Origin: Pseudomonas sp. MN1F
Lineage (GTDB): Bacteria > Pseudomonadota > Gammaproteobacteria > Pseudomonadales > Pseudomonadaceae
Direction of reading: 5' to 3'
Assembly: GCF_009391885.1 (NCBI RefSeq)
Contig: NZ_VZII01000007.1
Coordinates: 1 to 64,000, forward strand
DNA: 64,000 bases
This document shows positions 38,388 through 45,976 of the stretch, in pieces. Position 1 is the stretch's first letter. The number at the start of each line of letters is the position of its first letter. The position numbers and the translations under genes were made by a program. The notes beneath the pieces are model-generated. The model was not told the origin of the DNA. It did no database searches and was given only the letters and a program-made list of their open reading frames with translations.

Positions 38388-39101
38388 TCAGTTGAGGTGC
38401 AAGTCCACCCGTCGGTTGTGCGCACGCCCTTCATCGGTGGCGTTATCGGCGATCGGCTCACGGGCGCCACGGCCTTCGCTGGTCACCTTCTGCGGCGCCA
38501 GGCCCTGACGGATCAGGTACTCGGCGACACTGGCGGCACGGCGCTCGGAAAGCGCCTGGTTGTAGCTGTCGGAGCCAACGTTGTCGGTATGCCCGACCAC
38601 CTTGATGCGCGTGACACCCAGCTCGCTGAGGCGCGGTAGCAGGCTTTTCAGGCGCTCCTCGCTACCTGGGGTGAGGTCGGCGGAATTGAAGGCGAACATC
38701 ACCTGGCCCTGGTCGTCGAGGGTGATCACCTCGGGTTCGGCCTGCGGTGCAGGTTTGGATGGCGGATACTGCGGCAGCGGGCAGCCCATGTGGTCAACCG
38801 CTGTGTTGGCCGGGGTATCGGGGCAGCGGTCGCGACGGTCGAACACACCGTCCTTATCCTCGTCACCATCCTGGGCATAACAGATCAGCCCACCGGCGAT
38901 CGCGCCGAGGGCACCGAGGCCGGCCGCCCAGCTCGAGTTTTCGATGGCGCCAAGGCCACCACCCACCGCACCACCGAGCAGGCTGCAGATGGGCCAAGTC
39001 CTTTGATTGAGGGGCGCACTGCCGTCACTGTGGGTGGCACAGCCCGCAAGCAGGCTGGTCACCACCAGCAATGGCAACGCCGCCTTCGACATTACACTCA
39101 T
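38388..39101 (-). CDS. OmpA-family lipoprotein with TSP3-like calcium repeat (copy 1)
   Basis: This 237-residue protein has a lipobox (SLLAGC), a glycine-zipper-like segment (LLGGAVGGGLGAIENSSWA), a thrombospondin type 3-like acidic repeat (DGDEDKDGVFDRRDRCPDTP) and a C-terminal OmpA domain (GHTDNVGSDSYNQALSERRA, NRRVDLHLN). It should anchor the outer membrane to peptidoglycan. A close paralogue follows upstream at 39190-39879. Confidence 0.88.
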   Translation of the reverse strand: MSVMSKAALPLLVVTSLLAGCATHSDGSAPLNQRTWPICSLLGGAVGGGLGAIENSSWAAGLGALGAIAGGLICYAQDGDEDKDGVFDRRDRCPDTPANTAVDHMGCPLPQYPPSKPAPQAEPEVITLDDQGQVMFAFNSADLTPGSEERLKSLLPRLSELGVTRIKVVGHTDNVGSDSYNQALSERRAASVAEYLIRQGLAPQKVTSEGRGAREPIADNATDEGRAHNRRVDLHLN

Positions 39102-39189
39102 GATGAATGCTCCTGTGTCATCGGCCGCAACCGGCTAGCAGGATTAAAGACGCGCCCGCGCCACTTCTCAAGGCGCGGGCGCCGAGGCG

Positions 39190-39879
39190 TCAACGCTGGA
39201 TCTTGATTTCGGTACGACGGTTCATGGCACGCCCCTCGGCCGTGGCATTGTCTGCCACTGGCTGGGTTTCGCCAGCACCTACCACCGAAACGAAGCTGGA
39301 GCGAGGCACACCACTTTCGATCAGGTAATCGGTTACCGAGTGGGCACGGTGCTCGGACAACTTCTGGTTGTACTTGTCGGAGCCCACGCTGTCGGTGTGG
39401 CCGGTCACGGTCAGACGGGCACTCGGGGCCTCTTGCTTCAAGCGCGTGGCAACCGTGTTCAGGCGCTCCTTGTCGGCCGCAGTCAGGCGCGAGGAGTTGA
39501 ACTCGAAGTGCACATCACGAATGACGATCACTTCTTCCTTCTGTACAACCACTTCCTCGACCACAGGTGGCGGCGGCGGGCAGCCATTGGCATCGACCTT
39601 CACGCCGTGCGGCGTATGCGGGCACTTGTCACGGCTGTCCGGCACGCCATCACCGTCCTCGTCGCCATCGCCGTGAGCCCAGCAATAGCCTGCCGCCAGG
39701 CCACCACCGAGCAGCGCGCCCCAGCCAGCCCAGCTGGAACTCTCGATGGCACCCAGGCCGGCACCGGCGACGCCCCCGACGGCAGCGCACTTGGGCCAGT
39801 CGGTTTTTTGCAAACCTGCACAACCAGTCAACACACTGGTGAGCAGTACCAGGGGTAACGCTGTGCGTACTATGCTCAT
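39190..39879 (-). CDS. OmpA-family lipoprotein with TSP3-like calcium repeat (copy 2)
   Basis: This 229-residue protein has lipobox SVLTGC, the segment GGVAGAGLGAIESSSWAGWG, the repeat DGDEDGDGVPDSRDKCPHTP, a proline run, and an OmpA domain (GHTDSVGSDKYNQKLSEHRA, NRRTEIKIQ). It shares domain order and many residues with the adjacent copy, so a tandem duplication is likely. AGGAGA precedes the ATG at 39879; the upstream frame to 39909 lacks support. Confidence 0.88.
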   Translation of the reverse strand: MSIVRTALPLVLLTSVLTGCAGLQKTDWPKCAAVGGVAGAGLGAIESSSWAGWGALLGGGLAAGYCWAHGDGDEDGDGVPDSRDKCPHTPHGVKVDANGCPPPPPVVEEVVVQKEEVIVIRDVHFEFNSSRLTAADKERLNTVATRLKQEAPSARLTVTGHTDSVGSDKYNQKLSEHRAHSVTDYLIESGVPRSSFVSVVGAGETQPVADNATAEGRAMNRRTEIKIQR

Positions 39880-40038
39880 TTTCGTAGCTTCTCCTAGGGG
39901 AATCGGCATAAGACCGATCTATGGGAGTAAAGACCGCGCAATCCATCCCTGCCAGCAATAAGCCACGACGCGGCCACTTGCCTCTATGCCGGCGGACAGC
40001 AGCCCGCTAGTCTTGGATGACTTGAACGAGGATTGGCA

Positions 40039-40533
40039 ATGACCGACGGTTTTTCCCAGCGCACGCCGCAACAAGCCCTGGCCGCCCTGCTAGAGCGCTT
40101 CACCCCGCAGCGCCTGCTGCTGGTGGGCACCCGCTTCCCGGCCCTGGAGGCCTTTGCCCAGGCTCACCCCCAGGTGACCATCGAAACCTGTGCGCCGGGG
40201 CCATTGCCGGCTGTGCTGGCTGCGCAACGTTTCGACCTGGCGGTGCTGGTGGACTGCCTGGAACACCTGCCCAAACGCACCGGCCTGCAACTGCTGGGCG
40301 GCATCCGCAACCTCAACGCAAGCCGGGTTGCCGTACTGGCCGACCTGCCCGCCTGCGGGTGGCAAGACACCGACTTCTTCTCCCTCGCGCTGTCGGCCAG
40401 CGAGAAATTCCGCCGTGATGAGCAGGTATTGAGCTTGTTCACCTATGATCTACATGACTACAAGCAGGTCCCGGACTGGCTCAACGCCAAGTTCTGGGCC
40501 AACCCGGAAATGTTTGGGAAGTACTGGTGGTAA
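40039..40533 (+). CDS. DUF6231 family protein, 3' end rebuilt by the integrated element
   Basis: This 164-residue protein begins MTDGFSQRTPQQALAALLER and resembles a degenerate methyltransferase-like fold (LLLVGTRFPALEAF, DLAVLVDCLEHL). The last codons (FWANPEMFGKYWW) lie at the left end of the integrated element. A second copy of this end ([13 protein letters not shown]) lies at 47147-47187. The element therefore restored the coding end with one amino-acid change (N to M), mostly synonymous base changes and a different stop codon. GAGG lies before the ATG. Confidence 0.85.
   Translation: MTDGFSQRTPQQALAALLERFTPQRLLLVGTRFPALEAFAQAHPQVTIETCAPGPLPAVLAAQRFDLAVLVDCLEHLPKRTGLQLLGGIRNLNASRVAVLADLPACGWQDTDFFSLALSASEKFRRDEQVLSLFTYDLHDYKQVPDWLNAKFWANPEMFGKYWW
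40490..40505 (+). repeat. attL core
   Basis: AGTTCTGGGCCAACCC lies inside the last codons of the DUF6231 gene (FWANP). The same 16 bases occur at 47144-47159. After the core the two sites diverge, but both still encode nearly the same C-terminus. Confidence 0.8.
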
Positions 40534-40562
40534 ACCCATGAATATCAAGGGCTTACCTCACC

Positions 40563-42035
40563 ATGAACACTATCAGCGCTACGCCAGAGCAGGGCCAACT
40601 GTCACCAGCCTGTCACCAGCCTTGTCACCAACGACCAGCTCAGGCCCTTTCTGTCTGGCATTATCGACGCTCAGGGATCTACTACCTTCGAGTCCGTCCA
40701 CGGGGTTGCTCATCGCGTAGCCTCACCCTCTCTCTCCGCTCCACCGATAGGCCAACCGCTATGCAGTTCTCCAAGGACATCCTCAAGACACTGGCTGTCT
40801 TCCACCTCGACCGCCCTGAGGCTTCGTGGGAGGACCTCAAGGAGCGGCTCAAGGAGATCGCTGAGGACGCCCTACAGGGCCATAGCGAGGACTCACGGGG
40901 CCTCTACATGGAACTCTACGACCAGATGAGCGACCACCTCGCTGAGGCTGCCTCGCTTGGTCGGTTCACTCAGACCCAGCACAGGGCAATCGGCACAGGC
41001 CAGCGGGTCCTTAGAGCTGCTCAGGATCGTCTGGAGGGTCGCCCTCAGGAACTCATAGGGATCATTGGGGAGCTGTCTTGTAGCACGCCTGTGGCCCCTT
41101 CTCCGTCCCAATCTGTATTACTGTCCCATGACCCGATCACCTTCAAGGGCCTCTCCGAGATGTTCCTCAAGGAGCGCCAGGGCAACGTCACCGACTCCAC
41201 GCTGGATACGATTGGCTCCAACTGTCGAGTTCTCAGCGGCCTCCTTGGAGATTTGGACCTCAGGACCCACACGAGGGCCGATATGGTCGCCCTCAAGGAA
41301 AAGGTCGTGGAAGGCCGTAAGCCGCTGACGATTAACAAGCTGCTGGGCCATTTATCAACTGTCATGGATTGGGCTGTTAACAATGGTTTTCTTGAGCGTT
41401 CCTTCGACAAGGGCCTAAAGATCGAGCGAGGCGCTGAGAGCACCCGTAAACCGATAACACGGGAGCAAGTGGCGACCCTGATGGACCACGCCAACGGCCT
41501 GCCTGTGGATGATTGGAAGCGCTGGGCATTGTCCCTTGGGGTCCTCACAGGGCTTCGCATTGGGGAGCTTTACCAGCTCACTCAAGAGGACGTGAGGCAG
41601 GTGGATGGCATCACGGTCATCGACATCAACAAGGACGAGAACACGGGCAAGTCGGTGAAGACCCCGTTCTCCGTGAGGCTCGTTCCGCTGGTCGATGGGG
41701 CCTATGGTTTCTCCCTTGCGGCCTTCCTTGAGTGGGTCAAGGGGAACCAAGGACGCCTGTTCAAGCAAAAAGAACACTACTTCAACAAGCCACTCAACGA
41801 TGCCCTCAGGGAACCTCTGGGGCTGAAAGCTGGTGGTGACCAGTCATTCCACTCGCTGCGGCACTCCATCTCTGGGCTCATGAAGGCCGCTGTGACTCCA
41901 GAGGCGATCATGCAGGCCGTCACTGGGCATAGTGCTGGAAACATTACCAATGACCTCTATGCGAGGACCCAGAGGCTGCCCGTGAAGGTTATCCATGAGG
42001 CGCTCGTGAAGGCGTTCGCCCTGGTCGCCAAGTAA
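40563..42035 (+). CDS. tyrosine recombinase (integrase)
   Basis: This 490-residue integrase has the catalytic set R332 (TGLRIGEL), H430-x-x-R433 (HSLRH), H456 (TGHS) and Y466 (NDLYAR). The N-terminal part (VWHYRRSGIYYLRVRPRG) resembles the DUF6538 head found on phage integrases. It lies 29 bp from the end of the target gene, the usual place beside an att site. Its first codons contain the three TGTCACCA repeats. There is no clear ribosome-binding site at ATG 40563, so translation may begin elsewhere or be coupled to the DUF6231 gene. Confidence 0.93.
   Translation: MNTISATPEQGQLSPACHQPCHQRPAQALSVWHYRRSGIYYLRVRPRGCSSRSLTLSLRSTDRPTAMQFSKDILKTLAVFHLDRPEASWEDLKERLKEIAEDALQGHSEDSRGLYMELYDQMSDHLAEAASLGRFTQTQHRAIGTGQRVLRAAQDRLEGRPQELIGIIGELSCSTPVAPSPSQSVLLSHDPITFKGLSEMFLKERQGNVTDSTLDTIGSNCRVLSGLLGDLDLRTHTRADMVALKEKVVEGRKPLTINKLLGHLSTVMDWAVNNGFLERSFDKGLKIERGAESTRKPITREQVATLMDHANGLPVDDWKRWALSLGVLTGLRIGELYQLTQEDVRQVDGITVIDINKDENTGKSVKTPFSVRLVPLVDGAYGFSLAAFLEWVKGNQGRLFKQKEHYFNKPLNDALREPLGLKAGGDQSFHSLRHSISGLMKAAVTPEAIMQAVTGHSAGNITNDLYARTQRLPVKVIHEALVKAFALVAK
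40600..40630 (+). repeat. left arm-type repeats, three TGTCACCA
   Basis: TGTCACCA occurs at 40600, 40611 and 40623, spaced 11 and 12 bp and in direct orientation, about one helical turn apart. The same motif in threes occurs at the other end (47054-47085). Such repeats are typical of integrase arm-binding sites. Confidence 0.65.
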
Positions 42036-42185
42036 CCCGTACCGCGTTCCTACGTGAAATCTACGGGACTCGCTGGGGCGTAGTGCTGTCCTTTGCGCGT
42101 AGGGCGGTATCCGCTTTGCAAGGGAAGCCCAAGAAGTGAAGGGTCTACCGCTTGCCGGTAGGCCTGCTTTGAGAAACGCATTTTC

Positions 42186-42914
42186 ATGGGCATCGAGCTG
42201 GATGTCCTGGTGGGTCACCCTGAGCATGAGCTGCTGTTCATCTCAACCCAGGTGGCCAGAGCGGTTGGCTTGAAGAACCCAAGCAACGCTGTTTCCTCCT
42301 TCCGGTCGCACAATGCGGACGTTAAGGGTCTCATCCAGTTCCGAGAGGTTCTGTCGGTCTACCACTCGTTGGGAGACTGTAAGAATGTCGATGGGGTCTA
42401 CCAACAATTGGTAGGCCGCCCCAATAGCTCGGTCATCCAAGTTAATTCGTGGATGGGCACTGAAAGCTGGGTCTATCAGATGCTCATGCGAGGTGACCTG
42501 AAATCCGCCAATGACTTCCGCTCGTGGATAGCTGATGAAGTGGCTCCGACCATCCGCAAGACCGGCTCGTACAACGCGGCTGAGTCGGACAACCCGATAG
42601 CCGTGGGCATCATGGATGAGCTGAAAGCCCTGCGCGGTGAGGTGGTTGAACTCAAGGAGATCGTTAAGGCCTCTTGCTGCTGGGTCGTGACTGCTCAATC
42701 TGTTTTGGTCATTTCTGATACTGGGTCAATTTGTCCTCACTATTGGGAGACACCCAACCAACCCTCAGGAGGACCCTACCATGTTCAACCCAACCGCAAT
42801 GCCATCCCTGGCCGACCTTCAGGCCCGCTACGAGATCGACCCAGCGAGCCCCTCGGGCTTGTCCCGTATCAAAGCCACAACTGGCCGCAATGGCCGGGTA
42901 GGCCCAGTCGTTAG
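42186..42914 (+). CDS. BRO-N domain protein with a replaced C-terminus
   Basis: Residues 10-140 match the BRO N-terminal DNA-binding domain of phage antirepressors (STQVARAVGLKNPSNAVSSF, WVYQMLMRGDLKSANDFRSW, EEVAPTIRKTGSY-like DEVAPTIRKTGSY). A short coiled coil (DELKALRGEVVELKEIVK) follows. After about residue 165 the frame crosses a T7-type promoter and then runs in another frame through the first 134 bp of the HNH gene, so the tail is probably not native. The upstream gap 42036-42185 holds only a short hairpin (CTACCG-CTTGC-CGGTAG at 42145-42161). Confidence 0.7.
   Translation: MGIELDVLVGHPEHELLFISTQVARAVGLKNPSNAVSSFRSHNADVKGLIQFREVLSVYHSLGDCKNVDGVYQQLVGRPNSSVIQVNSWMGTESWVYQMLMRGDLKSANDFRSWIADEVAPTIRKTGSYNAAESDNPIAVGIMDELKALRGEVVELKEIVKASCCWVVTAQSVLVISDTGSICPHYWETPNQPSGGPYHVQPNRNAIPGRPSGPLRDRPSEPLGLVPYQSHNWPQWPGRPSR
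42728..42750 (+). promoter_or_regulatory. T3/T7-type phage RNA polymerase promoter 1
   Basis: CCTCACTATTGGGAGA at 42735-42750 is identical at 43338-43353. Over 23 bases it matches the T3 phage promoter at 18 positions; the T3 core is CCTCACTAAAGGGAGA and the T7 core is ACTCACTATAGGGAGA. Transcription would start at G42745, directly upstream of the HNH gene. No matching RNA polymerase gene is in the element. Confidence 0.75.
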
Positions 42915-43290
42915 CCTCGGCTCAGATGGTTACTACCGTATGCAGTTCAACGGCCAGTTCTATCGTACCCACCGAGTCATCTATTATATGCACACTGGAA
43001 TTGACCCGGCTGAACTTGTTATCGATCACCGAGATGGTGACTGCCTCAATAACAATGTTGAAAACCTCCGAGCCTGTACCCAGCAACAAAACAAGTGGAA
43101 CTCCAGAAGGTACGCAAAGTCTTCCGATCTTCCAAAAGGGATCTCGAAGTTGCCCAACGGCTGGTATCGAGTCCAAGTGTCGATCAATGGCGAACCTCAC
43201 GTGTCCGAGCTGGCTAACATCAGGGCAGCCAAGAATTACCTGAAGACACGGCGCAAAGAGTCACACGGTGAATTCGCAAGAAACGAGTAG
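42781..43290 (+). CDS. HNH endonuclease with AP2 domain (T7 gp3.8-like)
   Basis: This 169-residue protein has an HNH_3 nuclease core (THRVIYYMHTG, ELVIDHRDGDCLNNNVENLR, QQNKWN) and a C-terminal AP2-type DNA-binding domain (KGISKLPNGWYRVQVSINGE), ending TRRKESHGEFAR. From memory T7 gp3.8 ends TRRELHGQFAR with the same domain order, so the link to T7-like phages is strong. It is likely a homing-type DNA nicking or cutting enzyme. CAGGAGGACC precedes the ATG. Confidence 0.85.
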   Translation: MFNPTAMPSLADLQARYEIDPASPSGLSRIKATTGRNGRVGPVVSLGSDGYYRMQFNGQFYRTHRVIYYMHTGIDPAELVIDHRDGDCLNNNVENLRACTQQQNKWNSRRYAKSSDLPKGISKLPNGWYRVQVSINGEPHVSELANIRAAKNYLKTRRKESHGEFARNE

Positions 43291-43330
43291 GCGCCAATCA
43301 TAAGTAGTGGGCTCATGTCAATAGGAAGTT

Positions 43331-43353
43331 ATTAGACCCTCACTATTGGGAGA
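43331..43353 (+). promoter_or_regulatory. T3/T7-type phage RNA polymerase promoter 2
   Basis: It carries the same 16-base core as promoter 1, here preceded by ATTAGAC, and matches the T3 promoter at 18 of 23 positions including ACCCTCACTA and GGGAGA. Transcription would start at G43348 and run into the unknown, charged, capsid-like and KilA-N genes. Confidence 0.78.
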
Positions 43354-43647
43354 GCACCCAGAGAACAAAATAAATTTCTCTGAGATGCCCTTCCAGATTC
43401 CTACCGCCCACCACGGGCGACCGAGACGACCGAGACGACCAGTGCGACCACCCTTCATGGGAGGCACGCCAAGCGCTCAACCGTTCCCCGGTAAGCAGAC
43501 CCCTACGCGGGATGTCTGGCTCCAGTAGGAAGGAGCGCAGCTTGATATTGTCACCCGTTAGCCGATGTCCATGGAGGACACCGCTGGGAGACCTTGCACG
43601 GGATTGGGGCCACCGTGTATTGCTCAAGTTGCACGGGGGCCTTTAAC

Positions 43648-43789
43648 TTAAAGATCTTAAAGATTACTCATTGAGTAACCCTATAATTATTATCTTTAAT
43701 TAAATCCTTATTCTTTATCTTTAGATTTCTCTAAGTTAGGGATTGGTCTGGCGACCATGATAATCCCTATTCTCCAAGTCCATCTTTAA
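43648..43789. repeat. TTAAAGAT motif cluster (possible iterons)
   Basis: TTAAAGAT occurs at 43648 and 43657 in one orientation. The complement ATCTTTAA occurs at 43692 and 43782, with a one-mismatch copy at 43717. The segment is strongly AT-rich, unlike everything else in the window. AT-rich DNA after a phage promoter is where the T7 replication origin sits, so an origin role is possible. Confidence 0.45.
43737..43769 (+). promoter_or_regulatory. bulged mRNA hairpin, possible RNase III site
   Basis: TAGGGATTGGTC-TGGC-GACC, a five-base bulge, then AATCCCTA folds into a 12-bp interrupted stem 29 bp before the next start codon. T7-group phages process mRNAs at such hairpins with host RNase III. 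Confidence 0.45.
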
Positions 43790-43798
43790 GGAGGCCCT

Positions 43799-44095
43799 AT
43801 GCGCTACCACTTCAAGTTAGATGGTCTCAGTTCAGCCCATGCTACTCGCCTGTTGTCCATCGAAGCGGCCATGTTGAATGGTCGTACCCGCCTCGCAGTG
43901 TTCGACTTGAAGAACCTTAACGTCTTCTCCAACCAGAGCCCAGAGGCGGCTACGGCATTCGTGTCGGGCAGACTTGGGGCGTACCTCATGGAACCCCTTG
44001 AGGCCGTGTCGGCTGCTACTGGTCTCGACTTACTCAGTCTTTACCGGACCGTCCGTGGCGTTCCTGTGGTCCTCACGGGTCGCCCATTGCAATAA
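43799..44095 (+). CDS. small hypothetical element protein
   Basis: This 98-residue protein begins MRYHFKLDGLSSAHATRLLS with an excellent ribosome-binding site (AAGGAGG). It has alternating helices (SIEAAMLNGRTRLAVFDLKN, AATAFVSGRLGAYLMEPLEA) and no recognised domain. It is the first gene after the second T7-type promoter and hairpin. Confidence 0.65.
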   Translation: MRYHFKLDGLSSAHATRLLSIEAAMLNGRTRLAVFDLKNLNVFSNQSPEAATAFVSGRLGAYLMEPLEAVSAATGLDLLSLYRTVRGVPVVLTGRPLQ

Positions 44096-44298
44096 CTCAG
44101 TGTCGCCTCACTGATAACTCAAAGATGCCCTCCCAGGCCCGCCATGTCCTGATCCAGCATCAGCAACATCCAACCCAAATCAAGAACCTATTCGTCAGCC
44201 TTGGAAGATGCCCACGCGGCTCTCTCCTTGCCGTCTTGTCGTGCGCGTCTATGGCGCCAAGGCTGAGCGAATGGGTCACCGCAAGGAGTCCCTACACC

Positions 44299-44697
44299 AT
44301 GCAAATCAAAATCACCAAAGTCCTGAAAAACGAAGTCACCGTATGCGGCCAGACCCTGACCCGTGAGTACGCCGAGAACATCATGCTGCCCATGCTGGTC
44401 GCCCAATGCGGCACCGTGAAGGGCCGTCAATTCGAGGTCGTTAAGGCCTTCGATGAGGCCGGTCTGTCGCTCTCAGCGGTCCCCGAGGTCGCCCGAGAGT
44501 ACGCCTCGGACAAGGTAGAGAAGGCCCGTGAGCAGGCCCGTAGACAAGCTGAGGCCGATGCCCACGCTGAGCGATTCCGCGAATGGACGCCCCGTGAACT
44601 GGCTCAGGCGAAGAAAGACAGGGAAGACCGAGCGGCTGCCATTCGAGAGCAAGGCGAGCGTGTCCGTGCTGCCAATCGTCGTAATGCTGGCTGGTAA
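44299..44697 (+). CDS. charged helical element protein
   Basis: This 132-residue protein begins MQIKITKVLKNEVTVCGQTL, with AAGGAG before ATG 44299. A small N-terminal domain is followed, from about residue 68, by a long, highly charged helix rich in lysine, arginine, glutamate and alanine (VEKAREQARRQAEADAHAER). It lies directly upstream of the capsid-like gene, the position where phages often encode scaffolding proteins; this role is only a guess. Confidence 0.65.
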   Translation: MQIKITKVLKNEVTVCGQTLTREYAENIMLPMLVAQCGTVKGRQFEVVKAFDEAGLSLSAVPEVAREYASDKVEKAREQARRQAEADAHAERFREWTPRELAQAKKDREDRAAAIREQGERVRAANRRNAGW

Positions 44698-44749
44698 GCC
44701 TCGACATCCAACCGCATCCCACTTCATTTAATTCAGGAGACCCATTCCC

Positions 44750-45751
44750 ATGTTCAAGCCAAACCAATACGTCAAACCTTCGACCTACACCACCGCCATC
44801 GTGGATGGAAACACCGGGTCGATTCGCTTCAATACTGCCGATGTCCGAGCTGAGACCGAAGCGGCCACCGATCCGTCTGTCTATGTGCAAGCCCTGGTAG
44901 ATGCCGCTGAGGAATACTTGAACGGCGACGAGTGGCGAGAGGAAGCTATGGAGCGAACCCCTTGTGAGTTCCGTCCGGCTGGCTCTGAGGCTACTGGTCA
45001 GCAAATCATCGCCATGGCTGATCGTACTGTCACCTTCGACCCTCGCAGGAACTGGGATAACCAGACCATCGACAAGGGCGAAGTCCTGGCCGGGTCTATG
45101 ATTTTCACCGAGGCGACTGATACCGCCCTGGTCATCAGCCACCGTGCCACCATCCTCGACCACAACATTCAAGCAGGCTTCACCGAGGGCTCCTTAGCGC
45201 AGACCGCTGACAAGATCCTTCGGGACATCGAACTGAGCGCCGCTGGGAAGATCGCTGCGATTCTCTCGACTGCTCCAAGTACCGAAAGCATCTCCGAGGC
45301 CAAGCCAACCGGCAAGCCTGTAGAAATCGCTGAGGACCTCATCGACATCCTGACCATGAACATCAACCAGACCGTAGGCACCTCTCTGGCTGACTTCGTG
45401 GTCCTGCTGCCTGTATCCCTGCTGCCTGTACTTGAACGTGCTGCTCAGCGTGCTGGCGTAGAGGATATCGAGACCCTCATTGGCGCAGGCGTTCAGCCCT
45501 ACAACGGCACCGATCATGGTCTGTTCCTGTTGCCGAAGATGTTCACCAGCCTTAGCTACCGTGAGCGTGCCAACGGTGACATATGGAAGATCGAGGCGAC
45601 ACGCAACGGCAATCACCAGTGCTGGGACCTTGAGATCATGGCTGTGGTGGACATCGTGGCCAACGGCAAGGTCCGGGTAAAGCTGACCGCTGACGGCCTC
45701 CAGACCGAGACTGTGGCCTTCCCGATGATCACCAACATCAAGTTGACCTAA
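44750..45751 (+). CDS. possible HK97-fold capsid-like protein
   Basis: This 333-residue protein begins MFKPNQYVKPSTYTTAIVDG; TTCAGGAG precedes the ATG. No motif proves its identity. Its layout resembles phage major capsid proteins such as T7 gp10: an N-terminal arm, a spine-helix-like stretch (TEGSLAQTADKILRDIELSA), then ADFVVLLPVSLLPVLERAAQ, a glycine-rich turn, and a C-terminal strand region (QCWDLEIMAVVDIVANGKVR). The length is close to gp10. Alternatives are another structural protein or an unrelated enzyme. Confidence 0.5.
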   Translation: MFKPNQYVKPSTYTTAIVDGNTGSIRFNTADVRAETEAATDPSVYVQALVDAAEEYLNGDEWREEAMERTPCEFRPAGSEATGQQIIAMADRTVTFDPRRNWDNQTIDKGEVLAGSMIFTEATDTALVISHRATILDHNIQAGFTEGSLAQTADKILRDIELSAAGKIAAILSTAPSTESISEAKPTGKPVEIAEDLIDILTMNINQTVGTSLADFVVLLPVSLLPVLERAAQRAGVEDIETLIGAGVQPYNGTDHGLFLLPKMFTSLSYRERANGDIWKIEATRNGNHQCWDLEIMAVVDIVANGKVRVKLTADGLQTETVAFPMITNIKLT

Positions 45752-45976
45752 GGGATTGCCTTTAGATGCCCCGTAAGACCGACCCGAGAGTGATCGGCAG
45801 GGGCCCGCTTCACCTTCCGGAAATCTCCGGATGATCTATTCGCCCGTCGCTGGGCATCCATCTAACAGAGTCTTTCTGATTGCCCCCTGTGCCACCTGCC
45901 AGTCCCTCGTGTTGTGGGTCTCTGTGCTGGCCTGTGGGAGCGAACTCAGGGAGCAATCAAAAGGAGTCACGACACC

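Larger units (their letters stand above)
43291..43798. other. non-coding region with promoter, AT-rich core and hairpin
   Basis: The 508 bp between the HNH gene and the next gene contain the second T7-type promoter (43331-43353), a short arginine/proline-rich frame without a ribosome-binding site (from ATG 43385), an AT-rich segment (43640-43740) with repeated TTAAAGAT motifs, the palindrome TTACTCATTGAGTAA (43664-43678) and a bulged hairpin at 43737-43769. I see no convincing gene. Confidence 0.65.

Noticed and set aside
43415..43452. short tandem repeats considered as a CRISPR-like array
   Set aside because: Only two or three imperfect 9-base units without spacers; no cas genes in the window.
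43385..43528. arginine/proline-rich short frame behind the second T7-type promoter
   Set aside because: There is no ribosome-binding site before ATG 43385, and the composition comes from a short direct repeat (CGACCGAGA). Kept only as a note.
45766..45834. 22-codon frame after the capsid-like gene
   Set aside because: No ribosome-binding site, and it lies in a region that folds into nested hairpins, more likely non-coding.
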